Part shown: piece after piece, positions 17,692 through 25,789 of the stretch
Position numbering within the stretch: position 1 is the first letter of the stretch
How the letters are laid out: every line of letters starts with the position of its first letter
Source: Paenibacillus naphthalenovorans
GTDB taxonomy: Bacteria > Bacillota > Bacilli > Paenibacillales > NBRC-103111
NCBI RefSeq assembly: GCF_900099895.1
Contig: NZ_FNDY01000011.1
Location: forward strand, 62,001-126,000
DNA: 64,000 bases
Reading direction: 5' to 3'
Position numbers and translations under genes: made by a program
The notes under the pieces: generated by a model
The model's input: the letters and a program-made list of their open reading frames with translations, nothing else
What the model was told of the DNA's origin: nothing
The model's database searches: none

Positions 17692-18785
17692 TTTTTGATT
17701 CCCCCTTTTCTAAGATTGAACACCTTCATGGCATTGCCTGCCAAAAATTTGGCTTTCGCTTCCTTATCCAGAAACGGCATGCGATAGGCAATAGAAGGAT
17801 CATCATAATCAAAGTGCGGGTAATCACTGGCATACATGAACTGATCATAGCCGTTGGCCATGTCAAACACGGCTTTCAAGTGCTGAGTCTGCTTGGGCAT
17901 TTCAATAGGCTGGCTTCCAAAGTATATTCGGTTCAAAATATATTCGCTCGGCAAGCCCTTGAGTAATGGAGCTTCGGAACGGCGTTTCAAGTAATATTCG
18001 TCCAGACGATACATCATCATCGGTACCCAAAACAACCCGGATTCCTGAAATACGAATTTGAGCTTTGGAAACCTCTCCGGGATCCCCTGCATCAGTAAGC
18101 TGGTGAGCTGAATCATGTTGCTTACGGCAAATCCCAATGAATGGGACTCGATCAAACGTTGAAATCCATCGGCGGGAGACGCCCCTTCCACCAGCGTCAA
18201 TCCGGGAGCGGAATGAAATACCATAGGCAGGTCATGTCTTTGGGCAGCGTCATAAACCGGATCGTAGCGAACATCTCCAAGAGGAGGGTAAGCGCCGGAA
18301 CACATAAAGCATACTCCGACCACACCGGGATGATGAGCTGCACGCTCAATGATTTTGGCGCCTTCTTCAGGATCCTGCCATGGAACGATGACCATGGTGT
18401 AAATCCCCTCATCAGGATCCAATACTTTATCGATCATAAAATCGATGTAGCCGTTGCAAAGTGCCACGACCAAATCTCTCACCGGAGTATGCCCCATCGA
18501 GATTAAGTGGTTTGGAACAAAAATAGAAGCGTCGATTTGCAGCCGGTTCATGGCCGCCTTGACTTCGCCTTCCTTGTTCGATCCAATATGGTAGTTGTAA
18601 TCCATATCTTCCCTTCTGATCCGGCCCTCCATCATTCGATCCCCGAGCGTCATGGGCAGCAGCCGGGTCGGACTCACCCCTTTGATCCGCGATTTCCAAA
18701 CGTCATCCGCATAATCAGCAAGCTGTTCGATGGGCTCCAAATAATGTGCGTCCGTATCGACGACTTTAAGTCCTCTGATGGCCAT
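17634..18785 (-). CDS. Amidohydrolase-2 family metal-dependent hydrolase/decarboxylase
   Basis: This is a TIM-barrel amidohydrolase_2 (ACMSD-related) enzyme of 383 residues. Metal-site elements are VVDTDAHYLEP (Asp12, His14), VFHSAPG, FQESGLFW and YASDYPHFD. Family members hydrolyse or decarboxylate aromatic and ring-cleavage acids. It is first in cluster A and overlaps the Rieske gene by 58 bases, because its tail runs about 20 residues beyond the end of its paralogue at 49335. The ATG follows AAGGGAG. Substrate unknown. Confidence 0.9.
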   Translation of the reverse strand: MAIRGLKVVDTDAHYLEPIEQLADYADDVWKSRIKGVSPTRLLPMTLGDRMMEGRIRREDMDYNYHIGSNKEGEVKAAMNRLQIDASIFVPNHLISMGHTPVRDLVVALCNGYIDFMIDKVLDPDEGIYTMVIVPWQDPEEGAKIIERAAHHPGVVGVCFMCSGAYPPLGDVRYDPVYDAAQRHDLPMVFHSAPGLTLVEGASPADGFQRLIESHSLGFAVSNMIQLTSLLMQGIPERFPKLKFVFQESGLFWVPMMMYRLDEYYLKRRSEAPLLKGLPSEYILNRIYFGSQPIEMPKQTQHLKAVFDMANGYDQFMYASDYPHFDYDDPSIAYRMPFLDKEAKAKFLAGNAMKVFNLRKGGIKKWENISSVPSDNSQMEPLK

Positions 18786-18880
18786 AGTAAGCTTCTCCCT
18801 TCGTGCTCAATGATTTCTTTTCATGTGCAGTGAACGGACCCATCCATATTGTCCCCATGAACCACCACCTTTTTTCAAAT

Positions 18881-18907
18881 ATTTAAACTTTTGTTCTAAC
18901 TATTGAA
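18881..18907. promoter_or_regulatory. Candidate IclR operator at the cluster A promoter
   Basis: This 27-base element, read on the minus strand, begins TTCAATAGTTAGAAC and ends AGTTTAAAT; it contains GTTC-N8-GAAC. It lies at the expected transcription start of cluster A. A close copy is at 20026-20051 in front of iclR. Binding by that regulator is inferred. Confidence 0.5.
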
Positions 18908-18915
18908 CTGATTAA

Positions 18916-18944
18916 ATCTTACTCCTTATCTCAAATCTTGTCAA
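18916..18944 (-). promoter_or_regulatory. Sigma-A promoter of cluster A
   Basis: TTGACA (18939-18944), a 17-base spacer and TAAGAT (18916-18921) on the minus strand, about 130 bases before the amidohydrolase start. Confidence 0.65.
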
Positions 18945-19165
18945 TCACAAAATTGGTAGCGGTTTCAGAAAGGTTCTCATCAAAGTCAGGGTTATGGAGA
19001 AACAAGCAAATGGGGGTTGTCCGGTGAGAAACCGGGAGGTTGGGGAAATCAATGATCGCTGGATCACGCTCAAGGCGGCTACCGCTATGGTTTGAAATCA
19101 AAGCTCCCGGTTGTCGGCCGCCATCGCAGCTATGAAAGGATTTGGTTTGAGGTCGCTTTTATGAA
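18945..19165. other. Non-coding stretch without a recognised gene
   Basis: Between the cluster A promoter and the end of iclR I see no gene, repeat or convincing terminator. The minus strand is open without stops for about 50 codons but has no start or recognisable motif. It may be an eroded gene fragment. Confidence 0.3.
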
Positions 19166-20002
19166 TTACATTCTTGCAATCAAGTGTTTCCAATCCAATG
19201 CGGTCGTTTCCATGCCGTGACCGCGATTCCATGGTTGTCCGCCCATGCGGTTTGTAATTTTCTCCGCTGTCTCTTTGACATGATTCGCCAAAAAATCGAG
19301 CCGTTGTTCGCCTGCTCTGTCCGTTGGAATGGAAATCACCACTCCGGCCGCCATTTTTCCGGATTGGTCAAGAACAGGAGCGGCAATGCCGACAATGCCA
19401 TCCATGTTTTCTTCATAGCTGATGGATAATCCATACGTGCGAACGGCTTTGAGGTGCTCTCTGATCTGTGCAGGATCCGTCATTGTTCTTTCGGTCATTC
19501 GAACCAGCTGTTTTTTTTGAAAATAGGCATTCAGTTCGTCATCCTTCATACTGGCTAAGTAGAGTTTGCCCATGGAAGTACAATAAAATTGCCTGCGGGT
19601 GCCCACGGGGATGTCATACCGGATGGGATGCGTCCCTTTCACCTTATCGATATAAACCAATTCATCCCCGCTCACAATTCCCAGGTATATGTCTTCCCCG
19701 GTTTTGGTCCCCAAATCCTCTATATACGGACGCGCCAAAGGTTTGACAGTAAAATGATGCACGATGGATGAAGCCAGTTCAATCATGCCGCCCCCAATCG
19801 AATAGAGCTTTGTTGCATCGTTGTAATACACATACCCGTGTGAAGCCATTTGCTTCAACAAATTGTGCATGCTGCTTTTGGGGATATCGGCAAACTCATT
19901 CATCATTTCCGTGAACGATAGCCCGTGTGATTTCTTGCTTAACAGACGCAAAATGGCAAATATGCGGGAAACCGTTCTAAATGCTCCGTTATCTTGTGTC
20001 AT
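19166..20002 (-). CDS. IclR family transcriptional regulator
   Basis: This is a 278-residue IclR-type regulator. The winged helix-turn-helix (about 1-70) includes RIFAILRLLSKKSHGLSFTE and MHNLLKQMASHGYV. The effector domain follows, with RRQFYCTSMGKLYLAS and GIAAPVLDQSGKMAAGVV. The ATG has GAAGG upstream. It lies immediately upstream of cluster A on the same strand. Shared operator-like elements at its own promoter and at the cluster A promoter point to local and self control by a carboxylate or aromatic effector. Confidence 0.93.
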   Translation of the reverse strand: MTQDNGAFRTVSRIFAILRLLSKKSHGLSFTEMMNEFADIPKSSMHNLLKQMASHGYVYYNDATKLYSIGGGMIELASSIVHHFTVKPLARPYIEDLGTKTGEDIYLGIVSGDELVYIDKVKGTHPIRYDIPVGTRRQFYCTSMGKLYLASMKDDELNAYFQKKQLVRMTERTMTDPAQIREHLKAVRTYGLSISYEENMDGIVGIAAPVLDQSGKMAAGVVISIPTDRAGEQRLDFLANHVKETAEKITNRMGGQPWNRGHGMETTALDWKHLIARM

Positions 20003-20025
20003 AGCTCCACCTTCATGATTCGTTT

Positions 20026-20078
20026 ATTTGAACTACTGTCCATATATTGAAATTAACGAACAAATGGGCTTTTGTCAA
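20026..20078 (-). promoter_or_regulatory. iclR promoter with candidate self-operator
   Basis: On the minus strand TTGACA (20073-20078) is followed after 17 bases by TAATTT (20050-20055). Overlapping the -10 and start is a 26-base element (20026-20051) that begins TTCAATATATGG and ends AGTTCAAAT, the counterpart of 18881-18907 with one gap. Confidence 0.5.
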
Positions 20079-20193
20079 GAAAAGTACCGGAGCGCCAACC
20101 CCTCGGCTCATTGAGGAATCCGCTTACTTTTTGTTATAATTTAAGTAAATTAAGACATCAAATCTTATGCTATCGGGATGTGTACAGATAAAC

Positions 20194-20952
20194 ATGGAAA
20201 AACGACCGACGATTCCCCTGTCTGAAGGAAATGACCAAGAACCGGTCAACCCTGCTCTTTCTTCCAATATGCAGTCTTTTTTGTCCCAGTTAGAGACGAA
20301 TGAGGAAACTCGCCTGCCGCAGCGTGCCTACTTAGCCGTTCGCCATGCGATTCGGCATCTTCAATTGGCACCCGGACAAACGGTACTGGAAGGGACATTA
20401 GCCGAAATTCTGGGCATGAGCAGGACACCCGTGCGTGAAGCTCTCGTTCGTCTGGAAATGGAGGGCTGGGTCCGCCTGATCCCGCGCAGGGGCTTTACCG
20501 TTGCGCCCATTGTAGCGGATGATCTGCAGCAAATTTACGAGGTGGTTGAAGCGCTGGACGGCATTGCAGGCCGTCTTGCCGCCGGCCGTGTCACTTCAGA
20601 AGAACTTCATCAGCTCGAGCTTCTCGTTGATGAGCAGCAAAAGGCACTGGACAACGACGATCTCCTTGCCTGGACAGACCTGGATGATCAGTTTCATAAC
20701 TATATCGTGGACCTGGCCAAAAATCCGCGTCTTAGAGGCATTATGGACAGTCAAACCGATCAGCTTTACCGCGCCCGGTTGTATACGATACAATACAGGC
20801 CCAAGCCTACGCGCTCGATGATCGAACATCAAGCGATCCTGGCTGTCATGAAGGCCGGAGAACCGGAAGCCGCCCGTACGATGCTGCAATCTCACCGCTA
20901 CAGGGCCCGCAATGAAATTCTGGAAGTGCTCCGGACGATCCGCGCCACCTAA
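20194..20952 (+). CDS. GntR family (FCD subfamily) transcriptional regulator
   Basis: This regulator of about 252 residues has an N-terminal GntR winged helix, with LPQRAYLAVRHAIRHLQLAPG, LAEILGMSRTPVREAL and a wing IPRRGFTVA. A C-terminal FCD effector domain has metal-site features such as DLDDQFHNYIV and SMIEHQAILAVMKAG. Neither possible start (20167 or 20194) has a strong ribosome site. It is the only plus-strand gene in this area and is convergent with the tartrate dehydrogenase-type gene. A GTATAC-centred palindrome in that gene's promoter is a likely operator. Confidence 0.92.
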   Translation: MEKRPTIPLSEGNDQEPVNPALSSNMQSFLSQLETNEETRLPQRAYLAVRHAIRHLQLAPGQTVLEGTLAEILGMSRTPVREALVRLEMEGWVRLIPRRGFTVAPIVADDLQQIYEVVEALDGIAGRLAAGRVTSEELHQLELLVDEQQKALDNDDLLAWTDLDDQFHNYIVDLAKNPRLRGIMDSQTDQLYRARLYTIQYRPKPTRSMIEHQAILAVMKAGEPEAARTMLQSHRYRARNEILEVLRTIRAT

Positions 20953-20956
20953 AGAA

Positions 20957-20997
20957 AAGAGCTGAGGTTGATTTTCCGGAAATCAACCTCAGCTCTT
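20957..20997. terminator. Bidirectional terminator between convergent genes
   Basis: An 18-base perfect stem (AAGAGCTGAGGTTGATTT and its complement) closes a five-base loop. It starts four bases after the gntR stop and ends just before the stop of the minus-strand dehydrogenase gene. T-rich sequence is better on the minus side. Confidence 0.85.
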
Positions 20998-21000
20998 GGA

Positions 21001-22101
21001 TTATTTAAGACTGGCAGCTTTATTGGACAGATTAGCTATAATCGCATCAGTAACCTCCGTGGTTCTGCTGGTACCCCCTACATCAGGAGTAAGCTTTCCT
21101 TGTCCAGTCGTTTCTTCGATCGCCCGATTGAGAAGTGCGGCTTCCTCATGAAGGCCGAGATGCTCCAGCATGAGCGCCCCGCTGGCAATGGTTCCGATCG
21201 GATTGGCTATGCCCGCCCCGGCAATATCGGGAGCAGATCCATGGACGGGCTCGAACATGCTCGGGTAGCGTCTGTCGGGGTTGAGATTGGCGCTGGCGGC
21301 AAGCCCCAGGCTTCCGGCAAGAGCACTGCCCAGATCAGACAGAATGTCGGCAATCAGGTTGGAGCCCACGACGACTTCCAATGTTTCCGGCTTCAATACA
21401 AAGCGGGCCGCCATAGCGTCAACCAGCCATTGCTCGGTTTCGACATCCGGATATTCCTGACTCACACGCGCAAACACTTCATCCCAAAGTACCATTCCAT
21501 ATTGCTGTGCATTGCTTTTCGTTACACTGGTCACTTTCTTTCTTTTACGAGTGCGGGCCGTCTCAAACGCGAAACGAATAATCCGTTCGCAGCCTTCCTC
21601 CGTAAACACCGACGACTGAACCGCCACTTCCTTCCCTTTCCCCCGCCCTGTGAAATTCCGTCCGCCGAAGCCCGAATACTCGCCTTCCGAATTTTCACGA
21701 ATCAAGATCCAATCCAGCTCTTCCACATTCGGATGGCGCAGCTTGCTTTCCACTCCCGGCAGGAAGCGAACAGGCCGGATATTGGCCCACTGATCAAAGC
21801 CTTGGCAGATCGCAAGTCTCAATCCCCACAAACTCACATGGTCCGGGACATTTTTCCAGCCGACGGCGCCGAAATAAATAGCGTCATAATCCTTCAGCTG
21901 CTCCAACCCGTCTTCAGCCATCATTCGGCCGTGTTTAGCGTAATATTCGCTTCCCCATGGAAAAGAATCAAACTGGAAAGAAAATTTTCCATTGGACGCT
22001 TGGGCCAAGTGCTCCAGTACACGCTGTCCTTCTTGGATTACCTCTTGCCCGATACCGTCACCAGGGATGACTGCAATTCGAAAATGTTGGTGTTCACTCA
22101 T
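21001..22101 (-). CDS. Tartrate/D-malate dehydrogenase-type enzyme (isocitrate/isopropylmalate dehydrogenase family)
   Basis: This is a 366-residue beta-decarboxylating dehydrogenase. It begins IAVIPGDGIGQEV, carries LIRENSEGEYSGFGG and ends with FEPVHGSAPDIAGAGIANP. WGLRLAICQGFDQWANIRP marks the tartrate dehydrogenase/D-malate decarboxylating branch rather than LeuB. The known reactions are tartrate or D-malate oxidation with NAD and a divalent metal. The ATG at 22101 has AGGAGG seven bases upstream. It forms its own transcription unit, with an operator-bearing promoter upstream and a shared terminator downstream. Confidence 0.9.
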   Translation of the reverse strand: MSEHQHFRIAVIPGDGIGQEVIQEGQRVLEHLAQASNGKFSFQFDSFPWGSEYYAKHGRMMAEDGLEQLKDYDAIYFGAVGWKNVPDHVSLWGLRLAICQGFDQWANIRPVRFLPGVESKLRHPNVEELDWILIRENSEGEYSGFGGRNFTGRGKGKEVAVQSSVFTEEGCERIIRFAFETARTRKRKKVTSVTKSNAQQYGMVLWDEVFARVSQEYPDVETEQWLVDAMAARFVLKPETLEVVVGSNLIADILSDLGSALAGSLGLAASANLNPDRRYPSMFEPVHGSAPDIAGAGIANPIGTIASGALMLEHLGLHEEAALLNRAIEETTGQGKLTPDVGGTSRTTEVTDAIIANLSNKAASLK

Positions 22102-22160
22102 GCTTCGGCCTCCTGCCATCATTTTGTAATATGCTTGATTTATTGATGATCTGTATGTTC

Positions 22161-22190
22161 ATTATCAATTAACGTATACGTTATTGTCAA
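22161..22190 (-). promoter_or_regulatory. Promoter with palindromic operator in the spacer
   Basis: On the minus strand TTGACA (22185-22190) and GATAAT (22161-22166) are 18 bases apart. The spacer contains the perfect 14-base palindrome TAACGTATACGTTA (22170-22183). GTATAC cores are common in operators of FCD-type GntR repressors, and such a gene is next door. The remaining gap up to 22340 shows no gene. Confidence 0.7.
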
Positions 22191-22340
22191 TAGTTTCTTG
22201 TATTTTTATCCTCGAAATTTTAAACCCGCGTAAAATTAGTTTGATAAAACTTATAAAATTTCAATCCAAAAGAAAATCTCACTTTCCGAATCTCGCTCAT
22301 GATCTTAAATTAATGAATACATTAATAGATTTAACCAACC

Positions 22341-22371
22341 AAAAAAGAGAGGCGATAGTACCCTGCCTCTC
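22341..22371 (-). terminator. Intrinsic terminator of the PdxA-UxaA-SDR operon
   Basis: GAGAGGC (22347-22353) pairs with GCCTCTC (22365-22371), followed on the minus strand by six T residues. It separates the SDR gene from the tartrate dehydrogenase-type gene. Confidence 0.88.
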
Positions 22372-22410
22372 CTTCATATCGTGCGATGCCTCATAAAATG
22401 CGATTTGCTG

Positions 22411-23145
22411 TCAAATAAACATACCGCCGTCTACTTTAATCGTCTCGCCGGTCACAAAATGGGAATGAGCAATCACGGAATAAACCACTTCGGCAACATC
22501 CTCCGGAGCAGCCACTCTCCCTAACGGCGTCCCTTCCGCCAAGCGCATCACATGATCCTCCTGGCCTTCCACCCACCTGGTCTGCACAACCCCAGGCGCA
22601 ACGCTATTCACTCTCACTTCGGGTGCCATCACACGGGCCAGTGATTTGGTCACGCTGATCGCCGCCGCTTTGGAGGCCGCATAGGCGATGGAACTGCCTA
22701 AGCCTGTGATTCCTGCTACGGAAGTGATATTCACTATGCAGCCTCTCTGTTTTTTTAATTCTGCGGCGGCAGCACGACAGCAGAAGAACATCCCCTTCAC
22801 ATTGACATCCATGACCCGGTCCCAATATTCTTCCTTCAATCCTTCCAGATCATCGTGCTTCACAAAATCGGTCACACCGGCGTTGTTGACCAAAATGTCC
22901 AATCGTCCAAAGGTATCTATCGTTTGCTGAACCATGTCCCTTACTTTCCGGTCATCCGATACCGTGCCTTGAATTACTATGCAATTGACACCTAATGCCT
23001 CGATCTCCTTTTTGGTTTCCAAGGCTTCTTTTTCCGATTTGGAATAATTGACTGCAATATGGACGCCTTCCTGCGCCAAACGGCATGCTATGGCTTTCCC
23101 GATACCCGTAGCCGATCCGGTAATCAGTGCGGCTTTTCCTTTCAC
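22411..23145 (-). CDS. Short-chain dehydrogenase/reductase (SDR)
   Basis: This is a classical SDR of about 244 residues. TGSATGIG near residue 10 binds the cofactor, NNAGV follows, and YAASK holds the catalytic Tyr and Lys. The C-terminus ends VTGETIKVDGGMFI as in FabG-like proteins. The GTG at 23145 is preferred because GGAGGG lies seven bases upstream. It is last in the PdxA-UxaA operon, so it probably oxidises or reduces a hydroxyacid intermediate there. Substrate not assignable. Confidence 0.9.
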   Translation of the reverse strand: MKGKAALITGSATGIGKAIACRLAQEGVHIAVNYSKSEKEALETKKEIEALGVNCIVIQGTVSDDRKVRDMVQQTIDTFGRLDILVNNAGVTDFVKHDDLEGLKEEYWDRVMDVNVKGMFFCCRAAAAELKKQRGCIVNITSVAGITGLGSSIAYAASKAAAISVTKSLARVMAPEVRVNSVAPGVVQTRWVEGQEDHVMRLAEGTPLGRVAAPEDVAEVVYSVIAHSHFVTGETIKVDGGMFI

Positions 23146-23163
23146 CCGTATTCCCTCCAATAT

Positions 23164-24345
23164 TCAGAAAGTAGGCCCTATCCGGTAAATGCCGAAATCG
23201 TGCTGCTTCAATATTTCCGATTTGGTCCATTTACCGGAACATACCGAAACCATTTCGTCAAACAGACGTTGTCCTACAGCTTCGATCGTTTCTGTTCCGT
23301 CTATGATCGTACCGGCATTAATGTCAATATTGTCGCCCATCTTGTTAAAAATGGCGGTATTCGTAGAGATTTTGATCACAGGCGCGATCGGAGAGCCGGT
23401 AGGCGTTCCTCTGCCGGTAGTGAATAGCACGATTTGCGCCCCGCCGGCTACCATCCCGGTTAATTGTTCGATGTCATGGCCTGGCGTATCCATCCATACG
23501 AGTCCCTTTTTGGTCGGGGCTTCCGCATAATCGATGAGCTCCTGAAGCGGCCTGGTTCCCGCTTTATTCGCTGCGCCCAATGATTTTTCCTCCAGCGAGC
23601 TTAAACCTCCCCGGATATTGCCCGGACTCGGATTCCCCGTACGTATATCGACCCCCATCTTGAACGCGCGGCTTTCCATCGCCTGGATAACCTCATAAAC
23701 TTTTTTGGCTACCCTGTCGTCTACGGCTCTATTCGCCAACAAGTGTTCCGCTCCGATTAATTCCGTCGTCTCCGCCAATATGGACGTTCCTCCATGGTCG
23801 ACGATCATATCGCTGACTACGCCTACCGCCGGATTAGCGGATAGTCCTGAACAAGCATCCGAGCCCCCGCACTCGGTGCCGACAATCAATTCACGGAGGT
23901 CAAAGGGTTCCCGATGAAGCGCGGATGCATCCTGCACCATCTTGGCAGCTATTCTTGCCCCTTCCGCTACCGTGTATAAGGTGCCGCCGTGGTCCTGGAT
24001 CGAGACGACCTCAACCGGTTTGCCCGACTTGGCGATTTCCCCTGCAATGCTTCTCGCCTGATGGGTTTCACAGCCCAGCCCGAGAACGACAACACCGTAC
24101 ACATTCGGATTGGTCCCCATGCCGACATAGGTGCGGAACGTCTGCTCGTAATCGACGCCTACCTGCGCGCAGCCATGCTGATGAATAAAGCTGACCGTTC
24201 CTTGAACAAGCTCCGTGATATGCTTTGCCGCTTGTGTGGCGCAAACAATCGTAGGCAGGATCAACACGTGGTTGCGAATGCCTACCCGGCCGTCAGGACG
24301 ACGATATCCCCAAAATGTCACAGCATCAGGAGACAATGCGGTCAC
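23164..24345 (-). CDS. UxaA-family dehydratase large subunit (altronate dehydratase/sulfolactate sulfo-lyase type)
   Basis: This is the large, catalytic part of a split UxaA-type lyase (about 394 residues). Family blocks are GYRRPDGRVGIRN, GTECGGSDACSGLSANPAVG and DIDINAGTIIDG. Relatives dehydrate altronate or galactarate or cleave 3-sulfolactate, using iron. The start overlaps the small-subunit gene; GTG at 24345 or TTG at 24336 are the candidates, both after GGGGAAGGGG. Which reaction it performs cannot be decided from sequence alone, but the split form and sulfur-related neighbours keep the SuyAB option open. Confidence 0.85.
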   Translation of the reverse strand: MTALSPDAVTFWGYRRPDGRVGIRNHVLILPTIVCATQAAKHITELVQGTVSFIHQHGCAQVGVDYEQTFRTYVGMGTNPNVYGVVVLGLGCETHQARSIAGEIAKSGKPVEVVSIQDHGGTLYTVAEGARIAAKMVQDASALHREPFDLRELIVGTECGGSDACSGLSANPAVGVVSDMIVDHGGTSILAETTELIGAEHLLANRAVDDRVAKKVYEVIQAMESRAFKMGVDIRTGNPSPGNIRGGLSSLEEKSLGAANKAGTRPLQELIDYAEAPTKKGLVWMDTPGHDIEQLTGMVAGGAQIVLFTTGRGTPTGSPIAPVIKISTNTAIFNKMGDNIDINAGTIIDGTETIEAVGQRLFDEMVSVCSGKWTKSEILKQHDFGIYRIGPTF

Positions 24346-24628
24346 CCCTTCCCCGTTTCCCTTCCAGGTTATGAACGTGCACATGCTCCCCGACGGCGAT
24401 ATCCTTCACCGCAACGCCGATCACTTCTCCATATTTCAAGATGTCTTGCCCGCTGGATATCGGCGCGACCGCAAATTTATGACCGAATTCGATATTTTCT
24501 TTCAGCTCCACAGCGATCGTGTTCCCGCCGCAGTTGACCGTTACTACCGTCCCGCCAGGAATATTCGTCAAGGCCACCGCCACATTGTCAACCGGTTTCA
24601 TCATGACCGTGCTGTAGTTGGTCTCCAT
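24326..24628 (-). CDS. SAF-domain small subunit of UxaA-type dehydratase
   Basis: This 100-residue protein is an SAF domain, the small subunit of split altronate dehydratase/SuyAB-type enzymes. The features are DNVAVALTNIPGGTVV, the central His in FGHKFAVAPISSG and the ending GEHVHVHNLEGKRG. It overlaps the start of the large-subunit gene by about 20 bases, so the two are coupled. The ATG follows GGGGAG. Confidence 0.88.
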   Translation of the reverse strand: METNYSTVMMKPVDNVAVALTNIPGGTVVTVNCGGNTIAVELKENIEFGHKFAVAPISSGQDILKYGEVIGVAVKDIAVGEHVHVHNLEGKRGRGDRIVS

Positions 24629-24653
24629 GCCGCATCATCTCCCCACCCGCTTA

Positions 24654-25679
24654 TTATCCATTGGTTACCTTATCCCTCTTCCCCAAAACCAATCGAACGG
24701 CCAGCCTCATGGCATGTGCCATGGCTCCGGGATCGGCAATGCCCTTGCCCGCAATATCAAATGCGGTTCCATGCGCAGGGGTCGCCAGAACGACAGGCAG
24801 CCCGCCGCTGACCGTCACCCCTTTGTTGAAGCCCATCAGCTTCATGCCCGTCTGCGCCTGATCGTGATACATGGCAAGCAAAGCGTCGAACGGGTCCTTG
24901 GGAAGACGCAGGAAAATCGTATCCGCCGGATAAGGCCCCGCGACATTGATGCCTTGTGCCTGTGCTTCTTGCACCGCAGGAATCATTTCATCGATCTCCT
25001 CCGTCCCGAAGAGACCTCCGTCCCCGGCATGAGGATTGAGTGCGGCCACCGCAATTCGCGGCTGATGATAACCCGCTGCCGTAAGCGTTTCATGGGCAAA
25101 CCGAATCCGCTGACCGATACTTTCTTTCGTAATCAGCTCGCTTACTTTTCGAAGAGGAATATGGGAGGTTACGCGGAATACCCAAAGCTTCTCCATGACA
25201 TTAATTTCACCGAATCCGTCTTTAACGCCCAGCAGGTCGGCAAGAAAATGAATATCATCCTCAAAATGAAGGCCGCCCCGAAACATCGCTTCTTTATTCA
25301 AAGGAGCATAGACCACGCCTTCCAGATGATTCCCCTTCACGAGCTGCAAAGTGTATTCCAGCGTTTTTCCGCTCGCTAACCCCGCTTCCGGAGAGAGGAT
25401 GCCCTTTTGGAAATCATCCGGATTTATATTTTGCAGATCGATTAACGGAAGCTCATGCTCCTGGAATGAAGCCTGTTCGATGGAATCGATTTTTCGATAG
25501 TTTAAGGTGACCCCGGCGAGCTCCGCCCCCTGCTTAAACACCCGTTCATCACCAACCAGCACCCATTGAGCCAAACTGCGAATTTCATCCATTTGCAGCG
25601 CTTTAGCGACCAGCTCCGGCCCGATTCCTGCTGCATCGCCGTAAGTCAAAGCCATAACCGGTTTTCTTTGAGTTTTCAT
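24654..25679 (-). CDS. PdxA-family 4-phospho-threonate/hydroxythreonine dehydrogenase-like enzyme
   Basis: This is a 341-residue PdxA superfamily NAD-dependent dehydrogenase. GDAAGIGPELVAKAL opens the protein, and metal ligands lie in VTSHIPLRK, NPHAGDGG and YHDQAQTGMK. PdxA2 members oxidise 4-phospho-D-threonate or erythronate, usually beside a DUF1537 kinase that is not in this window. It heads the operon with the UxaA-type dehydratase and SDR, so a sugar-acid pathway is likely. It differs in its last motif from the TphB-like paralogue at 61035. The ATG follows GGAG. Confidence 0.87.
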   Translation of the reverse strand: MKTQRKPVMALTYGDAAGIGPELVAKALQMDEIRSLAQWVLVGDERVFKQGAELAGVTLNYRKIDSIEQASFQEHELPLIDLQNINPDDFQKGILSPEAGLASGKTLEYTLQLVKGNHLEGVVYAPLNKEAMFRGGLHFEDDIHFLADLLGVKDGFGEINVMEKLWVFRVTSHIPLRKVSELITKESIGQRIRFAHETLTAAGYHQPRIAVAALNPHAGDGGLFGTEEIDEMIPAVQEAQAQGINVAGPYPADTIFLRLPKDPFDALLAMYHDQAQTGMKLMGFNKGVTVSGGLPVVLATPAHGTAFDIAGKGIADPGAMAHAMRLAVRLVLGKRDKVTNG

Positions 25680-25727
25680 ACCTTATCTCCTTTACCGTTT
25701 ATTGATTGATGTAAACGTTTTTTTATC

Positions 25728-25789
25728 ATTATAATTTGCATTGTTACCTTTGACCACAGTTATGTGGCATCGATTTGTTGCATTTTTAA
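25728..25789 (-). promoter_or_regulatory. Promoter and candidate PrpR-like binding site before the PdxA operon
   Basis: A TATAAT -10 (25728-25733, minus strand) has a weak TGGTCA 18 bases upstream. Further upstream lies TGTTGCATTTTTAA (25776-25789, plus strand), whose exact inverse occurs before the regulator gene at 27704-27717; a related TGTGGCAT is at 25763. Activator binding is inferred. Confidence 0.45.

Noticed and set aside
18996-19097. Short plus-strand frame between the cluster A promoter and iclR
   Set aside because: About 33 codons without ribosome site or known motif; kept only as unexplained sequence.
20968-22146. Plus-strand open frame of 392 codons
   Set aside because: It begins inside the shared terminator and is antisense to the tartrate dehydrogenase-type gene; no ribosome site and no recognisable domain.
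22184-22396. 70-codon plus-strand open frame upstream of the tartrate dehydrogenase-type gene
   Set aside because: It crosses a promoter and a terminator of the other strand and is low-complexity, AT-rich sequence.
25710-25725. Second cre-like site TGTAAACGTTTTTT
   Set aside because: The right half deviates too much from the CcpA consensus, and it lies in an A/T run where chance matches are easy.
25765-25782. Sigma-54-like TGGCAT...TTGCA element
   Set aside because: GG and GC are 12 bases apart instead of 10, and the element points into the regulator gene rather than toward the PdxA operon.
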